DNA of 64,000 bases from Rhipicephalus microplus. Taxonomy: Eukaryota; Arthropoda; Arachnida; Ixodida; Ixodidae. The position numbers and the translations under genes were made by a program. Numbering within the stretch: position 1 is the stretch's first letter; every line of letters starts with the position of its first letter. The notes below the pieces were generated by a model. That model had not been told where the DNA came from, did no database searches, and was given only the letters and a program-made list of their open reading frames with translations. Positions 35,791 to 47,700 of this stretch are shown piece after piece. The stretch lies in the NCBI RefSeq assembly GCF_043290135.1, contig NC_134700.1, forward strand, positions 238,252,088-238,316,087. Direction: 5' to 3'.

Positions 35791-36779
35791 TATTAAAAAA
35801 ACACAATGTGGTTGAAACTCAAGGAGCTCATCTCCACCGCACCCTTTAGAATTACATGGACGTGCAGTCGTGAGAATGAAGAAGGTGACAGTCGGCGTAT
35901 TCAAGACAAATGTCATTATGTGGCTCAACTTGGGCCCAGGAGATGAAAAGCCTGCGCACAAGCAACGCATACAGCGAGAGTAGCAAGCAGTGTCATCGGT
36001 CATCGGTAACCTGATCAACTGTAAAGTGCGTGGATATTTTGTACTTTTCGCATCGAAGATGACACCGTTATTGTTGGTGGCTGTGCCAGATTCATGATAA
36101 ACTCTACTGTTCGCATTCCACACTCAAGCTTCGCAGCAGATTTTTTTTAAATAATCAGGAAGACACTAACACATTGGCGTGAGGTGGTTACACAAGACTT
36201 TGGTTACAGATCTGGAATACCATCTACACAAAGATACAAACAGAAGCATGCGTGGCAATATCATGGTTTTGTGATGTAAACCCACAACAATTATTAGCAC
36301 ATTCCAGATATCTGAAAGTATAATTTCATGTTGCAACAACACCTTTTCAATAAAAGTGGAGTTGTTAAATTTTTTCGTTGCTGCGTGTGGTTCTCATGAA
36401 ATACATTGCCATGACGTCACTGTGCGTTGCATAGCAACCTCCTCACCGAACTACGTCTCACATTTGCGGCTCCGGTACCTACGGCTCTGGTAATGTACCG
36501 CTACGCTAAGCTGCTACTCCGTTTAACCATGACGTCTCTTCAATCACCCCACAACCACTTGGCTTAGCCTCCCGGCTGCTGTGCACCTACTTCGCCGAGT
36601 CGCTTGTGCCCGGCGTGCGCTCTCTCTCGTTGCACTGATTTGTCGGCAAGGGTTGCAATAACTCGGATGGATAAGATAACAATTGCAGAGCGAGAGAGAG
36701 AGAGAGAGAAGTGAGAAAGATGAAAAACGTGAGAAAAAAATATAAAAAGACAGAGAGTAATAAATGTAACATCTTCCGC

Positions 36780-36977
36780 AAAGCACGATATGATTATGAG
36801 AGACGCCGTAGCGGAGGGCTCCAGAAATTTTGACCGTCTGTTGTTGTTTAGCGTGCACTGATTTCGCCGAGTGCGTGGTCCTCCACCATTTTGACTCCAT
36901 CACAATGTGACCAACCCACCGATTCTAACCCGCGACCTTCAGGTCCGCAGCCAAGCATCGTAACCACTGTTCTACGC
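36780..36977 (-). mobile_element. Decayed Ruka-like SINE
   Basis: Contains ATGATTATGAGAGACGCCGT and GGAGGGCTCCAGAAATTTTG, and a diverged tRNA-like end (GATTCTAACCCGCGACC, CCACTGTTCTACG). Confidence 0.72.
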
Positions 36978-37389
36978 GCAGAATCAGACAGAAAGAAAAA
37001 ATGTCAACAAACTTAAAAGGCAGAGAACAAAAAACAGTTATAGAAACTGATAGAAATAAGCGTACACGAAAAGTAGAAAAATATAGGCAGCAGAACAGAA
37101 AAAAATGAAAGAAAGAGAATAATTGAGAGAGACAGAGAGAAAGAAAGGGAAAGAAGAAGTGGGTTAACGTTGTGAGGCTGAGAAGGAGGGCAGAGATGAG
37201 AAGGCCACCACCTCCGCTGTTTTCACAGCTTTCGCACCACTAGCACCAAGCTGCCCAATGTTTTTTTTTTTATTTCTCCGACACCCTTCCTCTGAAATTG
37301 TCAATATTTGGTAATAACCGGCAAATTAGACGATTTATACAACGCAGCTGGACGCAGTCGCATAGAATCTATTGTTGGAATTATTTCTT

Positions 37390-38637
37390 CTTTCTTCTTC
37401 TTTCTTTAAATACCCTAAAGGCCCGAATGGGCATTACATAGGGGGGGGGGGGGATAGAGTGGGGTGATGATCACAAGTACAGTACAGAACATAAATGAAG
37501 GCAGAGATGGTATACATGTCTACTGCATCGAGAAACTGAAAGTGCAATCCAGAAACAACGCCAAACAACAATAGATTACATTGAATGAAAACAGGGTTCA
37601 CGCGAAATGCACTTTAAAAATAGTAAACAAGAACAAAAAAGCGCGATTAGTACACTCAACAACAGTGTGCAAAAAGAAAAGAAAAAGAGAAAAAAATACA
37701 GAGAGAAACATAGAAGAAGAAAAACAAAATATTTATAAAGATTTATGCGTCATCAAAGAACTTCAAGAAAGGTTTTGAGTGCATGTTGAAAAGATGATGA
37801 ATCGGACAGTTCTGCGATATGAGCAGGTAACGCGTTCCATTCTGCGATTGCAAGGACTAAAGGAGAGTTTTTATATCTTTCTGTTTTAGCGAAAATTGGT
37901 TTAACTTTGAAAGTGTGGTCTACCCGGGCGGAGATATGAGGTGGTGGGATGATATGAAGCTGGGAAAACGGCGTGCTACTGTGGTACAGCGAATGAAAAA
38001 AAGATAGTCGAGCCAACTTTCGGCGCATGGCAAGCGAGGGAAGATGAAGTGAATTCTTTAAAGAAGATACGCTTTGGTAACGTGAGTACGAGGACGTGAT
38101 GAACCGGGTTGCCTTGTTCTGGACAGATTCCAAAAGGTTAGTTAGGTTTGCGCCCAGAGGATGCCATATGATTGAACCGTATTCTAGTGAGGGCCGGATA
38201 AGACAGTTATATGCATGAAACCTGGTTTCCTTGGTGGCTAAATGTAGGCGCCTTTTGAGAAGGCCGAGTTTTTTAAGGGCTTTAGTAGATATGTATTCTA
38301 TGTAGCACGTCCACTTTAAATTCGCCGTAAAGAACGCACCTAAATATTTAAACGATTGAACTGAATCTATTGGAGTATCATTTATTTTGTAGTTAGCGGG
38401 AACTGTCTCGGGGGTAGGACTAAACATTATGTGTTTGGTTTTTTCTACATTTATTTCCATTTGCCAGCGGCTACACCATTCCTCTAGCCTAGTAAGATCA
38501 GATTGTAAGATAATTGTATCGTCTGGATTAGATATTTCTCTATACACTACGCAATCATCCGCAAACAAGCGAATTGGTGATTCTAGGCTGCATGCTATGT
38601 CATTGATGTAAATCAGGAATAAAAGAGGACCTAACAT
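37390..38637 (-). mobile_element. CR1/Jockey-like non-LTR retrotransposon, 5'-truncated
   Basis: One intact 294-codon frame at 38637-37753 starts in the middle of the reverse transcriptase (LGPLLFLIYIND, active site FADDC, FKYLGAFFTANLKW, C-terminal SLEYGSIIWHP and EWNALPAHI). The ATG is simply the Met at the truncation point, not a native start. The 3' UTR has poly(C) (poly-G on plus at 37441-37453) and ends in a GAAA-rich tail near 37390. A different copy from the one at 55-58 kb, but of a related clade. Confidence 0.88.
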
Positions 38638-38804
38638 TTAATAGCTATTCATTCTAGGTGGATTCACACTCTCTAGTAGCAGTTGAATTTTTTAACTATC
38701 ATTGTCCACCTGACTGTGGCTGATCCTTTGATTTGTTTTGTCGCCTATAGGGGACTGGCTCATACCTAAGAGGGAGATCAGCCTCAGTGCGAATGGAATA
38801 GAAT

Positions 38805-39150
38805 GAAAAAAAAAAAAACTTTATTTCAGTCCTGCAGGACGCACATAGCGCGTAGCGGGCGTCTCCCACGTAGAGACCGACAGGGAGTACCTGGCGGCCG
38901 CTTCGTGGGCCTGCTGGACGGCCCATTGCTGGTCGGCGAGAAGTTAGCTCCTGAGGGACCTCTCCCACTTGCTTGAGGTAGAGTCGGGAGGAGTTCTTCT
39001 ACACTCCCAGAGCATGTGTGCGAGTGTCGCTGTGTGTCCACATGATGGACATGTGTCGCTGGGGTATGCATGAGGATAATAAACGTGAAGCGTGACAAGG
39101 TTTGGGTACAAGTGTGTGTGATCGGTGCGAACTTCAAAGGAAAATGCCCG
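38805..39150 (-). mobile_element. LINE 3' end (zinc-finger C-terminus) with A-rich tail
   Basis: In a minus-strand frame the sequence reads TCPSCGHTATLAHMLWECRR..., then ...GDARYALCASCRTEIK, stop region, AATAAAG and a homopolymer tail (12 A/T at 38808-38820). The Cys-His pattern CPxCGxxATLxHxxWxC is typical of LINE ORF2 C-termini. 5'-truncated. Confidence 0.7.
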
Positions 39151-40357
39151 AGAGAGTAGGTGTCAATCACACCAAGAATGCCACCATCGTCAACATCAGG
39201 GGAATGACTCATTACTCATTTTTATCGTTCTGTATTTCGGTATAGCCACAACGTATAATTTGGAACGGACACTTGGTATGAGGAACTGTTGGAAAACTCA
39301 GGGGATCCACGAACTAGTGCTAACCTCACAGCTGATCACTTGATAGCACGTTGGGATTCGGCGGTGCGGGGCTGCAGGATCGTTTGATAAAGATGGAACG
39401 CTGGGAAGAATTGAGTCCGGGAGGTCTTGATGTCAAATTTCTAAATTAGCATCATTAATTCATTTTAACTATTCTATAATGCATTAGCCATACCAATGCT
39501 ATGTGATCTCTTTTGTCTATAAGTTATTCGTTTCTTGGCGGACCCTCCAGAATGGGTGCGAGCCGTACCCACATGCTATCATCATCATCATCGTCATCAC
39601 CATCATAGCTAGGAAGAAAAAGACAGCGCCTGCACGTGTCACGAGACTCACGTGCTTCTCATCGAGCGCTGCTGAAATCTGAACAGGTAAGTTCAAGCGG
39701 CGTCTTCTTGAAACGTTTCTTTTACTAACACTGCTTTGGTATACTGCGTGTGTCGTTGCAGGATTGCTTCACTGCCTAAACACACCCTTTACATAAAAAC
39801 TGCCTCGAAGCCATACGCTGGAAGTGGTTGAAGAGGGTCGAAATGAGCGTTTATCGCGCCACTGTGTAGGCGACGAGGCGACTCGTGGTCTGCGAAGTCT
39901 GTAAGATGCAGCTATTCCTGCAATGATCATGCTTCTTGAAGTGCAAAGATGAGTGTTGATGGCGCTAGCCAACCCGAGAGGGAAACAATGTAATATATTT
40001 TCACAGGATTTTACTAGTTGACTAAGGTGGTGTCAAGTGTAACTCGCCGCAATGCCTGCTATGCTAAGGAGACGCTGGCTAAGGAATACGGATATTGGCG
40101 GGGCATGCGGTTGCCGACATGTCCAGAGCTACTCTCGAGAAATGTCGGCAAAGCCGCAATGCCGAAAAGTGTTATGCCTCCCACTACTCCAAGGGTCAGC
40201 TGGTGTAACTGGTTGGCACGAATTTGCCTTTGCCTAATTCAACAAGTTTACATTGGGTGCTGTTTAATTGCGCTGCATTCGACAGTTTTCAAAGAGAACA
40301 ATTAATTTATTTATTTGCCTTGCATTACATCCCCCTCGTGTGCTCGGGCGTTTCCAG

Positions 40358-40463
40358 GCATGCTTTTTCTCCTGAGACTGTGCGTCTACCTGGCGTTCCT
40401 GCATAGACTCCACTCACTGCCTGTGCGAAATACGATGCCGTTATCACTGCTACGATTCGACAG
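40358..40463 (+). CDS. EB-module gene copy 1, exon 1 (signal peptide)
   Basis: Acceptor tttccag|gcATG, donor GACAG|gtaagg. Encodes MLFLLRLCVYLAFLHRLHS-LPVRN.... It was found by alignment to the equivalent exon of copy 2, with which it shares the CDS length (104 nt), end phase, Leu/Cys pattern and the LP after the predicted cleavage point. The acceptor before the ATG implies a 5'-UTR intron in both genes. Confidence 0.75.
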
Positions 40464-43400
40464 GTAAGGCGACGCGCACCATTCGCGCCTAATATAATAA
40501 CATAGCGCACAGGGCAAATAGATATTCGATGAGAAATCGAATTGATACGCATCACTTTTGTTTACATCGCGATGATGAAACGGCAAACATTTGTGCGCCA
40601 TCAATCTGTTATTTAAGCTACAAGGTCACGCAATAACCTGCTTTGGTGGTCTTTTATGCTTGATTGATATGTGGGGTTTCACGTCCCAAATCCACCACGT
40701 GATTTTAAGAGACGCCGTAATGCATGGCTTCTAAAGTCTCAACCCCCTTGGGTTCTTCAACTTGAACGCAAATCTGAGCACGCGGCCCTACAGCATCGCC
40801 GTCTCCACCGATAATGCAGCCTCCGCAGCCGGGATTCAATCCCGTGACCTGCGGGCCAGCAGCCGAGTACCTTAGCCACTAGACCACCACGGCGGGGCTG
40901 GCTTTTTATGCTTGTGTTTGAAGATGAACTGCTATTTACCTGTTCATGAAGCCTATGTCAACGATATGCTGCCTATTCTACACAATCATTTGCTGTCATT
41001 ATCAAGACGGTCTTTTTGTGTCCAAGTATTTTGACGGTTAGCTTCCGGACTAGCCTGTATAACATAATGCCTTGATAAACTATTTTATTGTGCAGCGTTC
41101 TGATAGTTGCGACCAATCTTTTAACGGTTTAGAGTCCAACAGTATTGGCACGAATGACCAAAAGGCACAGCACAAAAGCCAGCATCCTGACTGATTCCCT
41201 CTAAACATCTATGTGTCGGTGTGTTTAGAGATCTGTTCAATGGCTACATTTTTTTTTGTGATTGACTGCACCTTTGCTGTCTACTACTTCCACTCGTGTT
41301 CCGTATTTCGGGCAATTTTATTACAATAGCAGTTTCACATTTTTGTCGTATTCAAGTCGATATACACTAACTTTTCTCCCAATCTTACGCGTATGACATA
41401 CCAAGATGTGAAATGGGTGCACACCATTTCATGATGTATGAATCTTTGTTTACTGTCATAACACTTGTTTTTTTTTTTTTGAGAAAAGCGCTTGCTACTA
41501 TGTCACTTCAGAACAGACAATGAACAAGGAAACATAGAAGGTGTAATATAACACGCTTGTTCATCCTTTCTTCGGTACACCATTTTTTTTCTTGCCTTGG
41601 TTACCTTAGTACGCATTGGTATGAAAACCTATTGATAATTTACCGGTGCACATCTAACTAGCACATCATTTAAACGTTGTCATTGCTTATGCAAAGAAAC
41701 GTCATTCATCAACCGGCTCCCTTAAGCCCGCTCCACGTGATGATTGGCGTAATAACAACAGCTTGTAAGGTTTTACGGGGCTGGTGTTGAATGTCTGGTG
41801 TTAAACACGCGTTGTCATCGCACATCACAAGGACTTCCAGTATTGTGCCTCCGCCGAACCCGCGAGCTTCGGCTCAGCAGCCAATTACCGTAACCTCTCT
41901 ATCACTACGGTGGACAAGATGACTGGCATGGCAGCTAATCGACCTTAAGAGATAAAATTTGCAACTAACGGCGTTTCTTTAAATGTTATGTGAACGATGT
42001 CCGGCTAATCTGGGGTTTGCTCTTTTGCTACGACTTTCAGTAGCTAACGCATTTAAGGAACAAAAAATGCTCCCAAAAAATACACTTACAGATGGGCTAC
42101 ACTTCAAGGTGTTGAATAGTGGAAACGTTCAACGAAGCTTGTGCATGCATTATCACGGGCACGACGATCTTTCTTTCGCTTATACAGAGCGCGCCTGATG
42201 CATAACTTTTCATCTCTCCAGGGATGATCGTGGCGGTCAGGACGAGGCCCCTCTGGACAAGCCTGGCAAAAGGCTGAACGCCTTTCGAGAGGACGACGAC
42301 CCAGAAGACTTGAAGCTGGCGCCTGACGGTGACGACAGCATCGGCCGAAACTACTACAACAACATAATGAAGAAGAAGTACGCTATGACACGAGGTACGC
42401 AGAGGGACAAGGTTGAAGTTCTTGCACAAGGAAAGTTCCTTGAAAAATATCTTCCTTTGAAAGTAGCTGTTTTCCAATGCTTGCTTGGCACAAAAAAAGT
42501 AGTCCAGTATTCAGTGTAAGCTTATGGGAAATGAAAGTATTCATATATAGCTAGAAGCAGACATACTTTTTTGAGAGCAATGAAATGACTAGCTTGTAAA
42601 GATGGCTCTATGTTCTAGTAAATTTAGTGCTTATGCATGTTTTGCAGATGGGCGACAAAAGCATGCTTCAGTTGTACTTCCGTGATAGCAGGATATACAA
42701 AACAAAAAACGAAAATCAGCAAAAAATCGAAGCAGGAACAAAAAGACGGGAGACATACACAGTGAAACGTTGCTGATAGGAATCTCGCGAGACGATCAAA
42801 ATATTCGTATCATCTGTAATTCATACTATGGAGAGCTTCGCATGCGACAATAGAAAGCTGGCGCAATTTTTTGTTTTCAGGGTTGCAGCAACGTCGGGAA
42901 GAACTGTGAATGATTGTCAGTCAATTGTTTAAATGTTGAAAATCGTACCACTATACACGTTATTATACGACACGTGCGTGCTTAATGTTGTGAGTGCAAC
43001 AGCAATGACCGCTTTGAAATTTTAGTATGTTTTTTTTGCATAACAACAGAGTACTGCGGCGAAAGTAACAAAAGAAGCGCTTTGACGCGATTGATCAAGG
43101 TCACAATATTTCAAAACCGCAGTCCTATGTTATAATTCACTTATTGCGGAGGTGTTCAGGATGTTTTTTTTTTTTGGAGATTTACAGCCATGCCTACACA
43201 AGTGCGGCTTCTACAGTCACGCATGTTGATGTTGAGGCCTCATTCCTTTGCCAAGACCGTGTTCGCCTTCTTTCAGTCCTCGTCCACCTTTCATAACAAG
43301 CCTGATGCACGAGGCAGGCACGCGTGAATTCACTGCAATGACAGGAGCCCGCGTCAATACGATAAAGAAAAAAAAAGATGGCTCCGATGCCCTCTGTAAT

Positions 43401-44748
43401 CTAAATGTGAAGGCACACGGAGGCACACTAGAGCCTCAAATATTTGCGCACACAATCTTGAAGGCCGTGAAGTGTCTTTAAAGGGCTAGTCTGGCTGTAA
43501 AAAGAAAATATTTTTCTTACACAGTGAATAAAGTTTTCCCAAACCAAACGAAACCAAATCAAACACCGTGATTATGACAATTTCACAGTGCGGCACGTGC
43601 CCGCGCTTGCCTTCACGCACTTCATGTACTTGACGCGTCTTCTACGACAGTGCGGACAGCACCTCTTCGTCGTACTTCGGTGGTAGCGTACCTTGGTATA
43701 GAAAGTGGCGGGTTTAAAATCTGTTCTCAAGAACCATGCTCCATTCAACTGCAAGCCAATGAACCTTGGCTCGGACAAAATAATAATTCTTGTCATCCCA
43801 AAATTAAAATGAGGTGTCATAGTATCACCGAGGTTTCTCTGTATACCAAGAAAAGTAACAATAAAAAATTAAGCAGGTCGAACGTACCTTTGGAATCGAT
43901 GTTATGCGAAGCATGCTGAGGGAAGGAGATTGTGCTACAATTTTTTATGGAGCGAAACGTCACAAAATGGCGCTGACGATATTACAAATGTTGTAAGCAC
44001 AGACAAATGTAGCACAGTCGCATATGTTTTATATAACCAGTTGTTTACCGTTGCGTTAAGATGCCAGCAGAAACATGGGTATTAGCAATCGTAGAAGCGG
44101 TAAGTTGATATAGCGCTTGTGCTCACGATGATGGTAGCCCCTAACATTGATCCTCAATTCTACTTGAGGGGATGGCGCTTAACTACAATTGACGTTAACC
44201 CGACAAAACGGCTGCATCATAGAAGTACATATGCAATGTTTAAAAAACTGTATAGCCAGCACTGCAACCACATCTGACGTTATCACGATTGTTAGGGTAT
44301 ATTTGAAAAGCAGTTCCGAGACCTGGCATGGGTCTGTGGTAGAATACTCGATAGGCACGCAGAATGTTGGGGTTCGATTCCTGCTTGGACCCTGACATTC
44401 ATTCTTTCGATTCGGTGGGTCAACGCTGACGATGTTGGCTTTTTCTCAACGCTGTCGTGTTAAACTTGCCAATGTCTGTTCCCACCGTTTCTTGGTAAAA
44501 ACTGTCAATCACCAGTGGCACACACGCGCAAACATGTCGCACATACCCATCCCTGGCATAGAGGTATACGCCACACGTGTCTGGCAGAAGAGGTTTGACG
44601 ACTTACGCGACGAGATTCCCACCTTATTCTTTCACGAACTGCGTCATATTTGTCAAGCCATCTCGTCTTCCCATACTAATTTTGGTTTACCGCGATATAA
44701 GAGCGTGATTACGAGAGCCCCAGATGTTGTCGGCTTGATAGATAAATT

Positions 44749-44792
<44 letters not shown>

Positions 44793-47700
44793 CTGTCAAA
44801 GAGCCTGCAGTACGGAAAAAATGCTTAGCATTTAAAACGAAGACAAATTGTTCCATGATATTCGTATACGCAACTTCTATTTTGTCTCTTCAGGCAACCA
44901 TTATATGGCCCAGAAGCCTGCCACGAAATTCACATTTTGTACTCTACGTAGAACGTCGGCATTGAATGAAGGATCAGTCGTAAGGAATGTGAATTTGTCT
45001 ACGCATTTTCAAGGACAGCTGCGTCGCAATAAAAAAAAATATGCTATACAATACACCATATGCAGTAACTCTACTTTGCTATATATATCACGCACTCAGA
45101 ACATAGCATTTTGCTCATACATTTCAAGCTGCATCAATAGGTAATTCCCATATTGTATTCGTATGATTCTCGTACCTGGCACCTACAGTATTCCGTCTTG
45201 CTCCCCCCCCCCCCCCCAAAAAAAAACAGCAACAAAAGTGTTGAGAACAGTATTCAATATGCAAAGCACTCAAATTTTGTTAAACCTTGGTATCTTGATT
45301 ATTCGACAACAGGGCCCCGTCTACCGGTCCGGCCCGAGCGACACGAGAAATGCGACGACGACCGAGACTGCAGGCGTTCACCCAGCCAGATCTGCATCAA
45401 GCACGCACGCGAGGCGAACGGCCGCTGCCAGTGCCCCTTCTACCGGCCCGTCGAGACCACCTTCAATGGCGTCGTGCGTTGCGTTACTGGTCAGTTCTCG
45501 GCGGCTACATTGCGCAAAAGAGCACTAGGTGCACCAAGTGCAGAAAAGGCGATACCAGGACGGCAAACAGCGCGGGAAACGCTAGAAGTTGCACACATAA
45601 CCAAACTTTCGCAAGCATGTGTCAGCCAGGCGTCGGTGACGCTACATAATAAGGAAATATTTTATGTTATCATAACATACAGAATGTGCCATGAGTGTAC
45701 CTTGGTTGTTAGGGTGTGCATATTTATTTGCTCACGCTCCCTACGGCCGGGGCGGTTGGTTCCACGTCTGAGTAAAAATTCTTAGTCGTAAGTCATCGTT
45801 TGTGCTCGTCTTTTCTTCCTGACTGTTTTCCTGGTTTCTGTTTTCTGCATGTGTTGCTTGCCACAATACATCTATACCAGCTGGCCCAGCTATCTGCACT
45901 TTCGAAGGTGTTTGAATTCGCTTGGATGGTGAACGCATATCTTACGCGGCGAACCTTTAGACTACTTAGTACAGGTGTGCGAATACTCGAACATCTTGGA
46001 TAAAGAATCGAATAACCACCTATTCGATTCGGTACTCGAATCGAATTGTGCACACTAAAAATGCCAAATATTTTTCGTATAGCTTTTGAATAATTGGCAA
46101 GAACGAAAAATACTCGAAGATATGAGGTTGGAAAGAGAGAGAGGTAACTTTTCTGGCTTTCATCATCGCTTTACCCAGATGCATGCAACCCGTGTACGCA
46201 CGGCACTATGGATGCCATACTGATTACAGAAAAAAAGGCGTCGTAATAAAAGCTCTAGTGTCACCCAAGCCACAGTGTCAGTAAGGTTTTATCTTCACTG
46301 CGAAATTCATGATGACGTTAACTCATGAAAATTGTTTTGTATTCAAGTATACAGTTATATTTAAAAACTATTGACTATACGTACCACCTTGAACGCGGTA
46401 TACACACTATTTATCATGCAGTTACAATATAGCTCTAAAACTCTAGTAGCTGCTCATATTAAATAATTGCGGTATTCTTGTCATTTAAAGGTAATCGTAA
46501 TGTTCAATTGTTAAGGCTTGTGAGCATTTGTTCCAAACAAAATGTTGTGGAATTCTTTGGCTGTTCTGAAAATTTCACCTAAGCTGTCGAGACCTGTTTT
46601 AGACGCTGTTGTTTTACTATTCAAAAAACTATTTGAAGAATACTGAATTCGTATTTTATGCAGTGTCAGCTCTGTTAGATTAGTATTCGATTTGATTCTA
46701 AAATTGATTATCCGCAGCCCACTAGTATTAGACTAAGGTGCATCTTGACGGGATGCAGTTGGTCAGCATTAACCCGGAGGCCTTTTGTATAGGGTGCTAC
46801 CTCGTAGATTGATTTCTTTTATATGCGTCAGCTTGTAGGAAACGTATAAGTTTGCAGCACTGCCTAGAACTATAGCTCAATGCCTTGCTTGAGTGTCTGC
46901 TCAAACTTCGATGCTTGGCACATCATCCATTTTCGTGAGCACGCAGAAGCAAAGCAACACCAAATGAAACACTAACTATCGGGGAAACGTAAGTGCATTG
47001 ACGCCATGCTTGGATTAGCTAAAAGACGTACTCATGAGTTAACTCACTCACGCCTATGAAGCCATGAGTCTGAGAGAAACTGGCTGAGTAATAATTTGGT
47101 GAGTTTGAGTCTAAGTGAGTCTGGTAGAGAGAAATATTAGGGAGTGAGAGTTCGAGTACATTATGTTGAAGAAAATCCTTAGTCCAAGCAAGCCCCAAGC
47201 ACAAAATATACTTCTTCAGCCCACCACAGCACATCCCACCACAACACACCGCACTGTGTCGACGTTCCCACCAGGACACACCACACTGGTCAGTCATCAC
47301 TGCAAAACCATCCCACCAAGACATGTCCCACCAGAACACATCAGGATGATGTATGAACCAGAACACACCAGCGTGTTTTGGTATTAACACCACATCACAC
47401 CAGAACATGCAAACAAACAAAAAAAACTATGGTGGGTTTTTTAACTGAGGGGGGGGGGGGAGAGAGCGTTGGTCGCTTTCTGACATTATAAACACGTCCT
47501 CAAAATCGATATGCTAGATAAATAAGCACTGGCTTATGCACAGTTATGTAGTGTTCGTGATTCGTGCACCACTGCTTTCATTTTGCAATTGTTTACCGCT
47601 TTATTTACATTTCAGTCACTGTCATATTAGTCTACAAGTGCTATTTTTATAAACACGCGCATTGTAGCTTTTTAATTGGGTTAACATTCCAGCACTGTAT

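Larger units (their letters stand above)
42395..45312 (+). other. Intron 2 of EB-module gene copy 1
   Basis: Contains a tRNA-Gly-like SINE (44325-44720), a GATA tetranucleotide array (44749-44791) and poly(C) at ~45204. Nothing else is recognised. Confidence 0.5.

Noticed and set aside
44325..44395. tRNA-Gly gene
   Set aside because: A- and B-box-like sequences are present but the acceptor and anticodon arms do not pair. Better explained as a SINE head.
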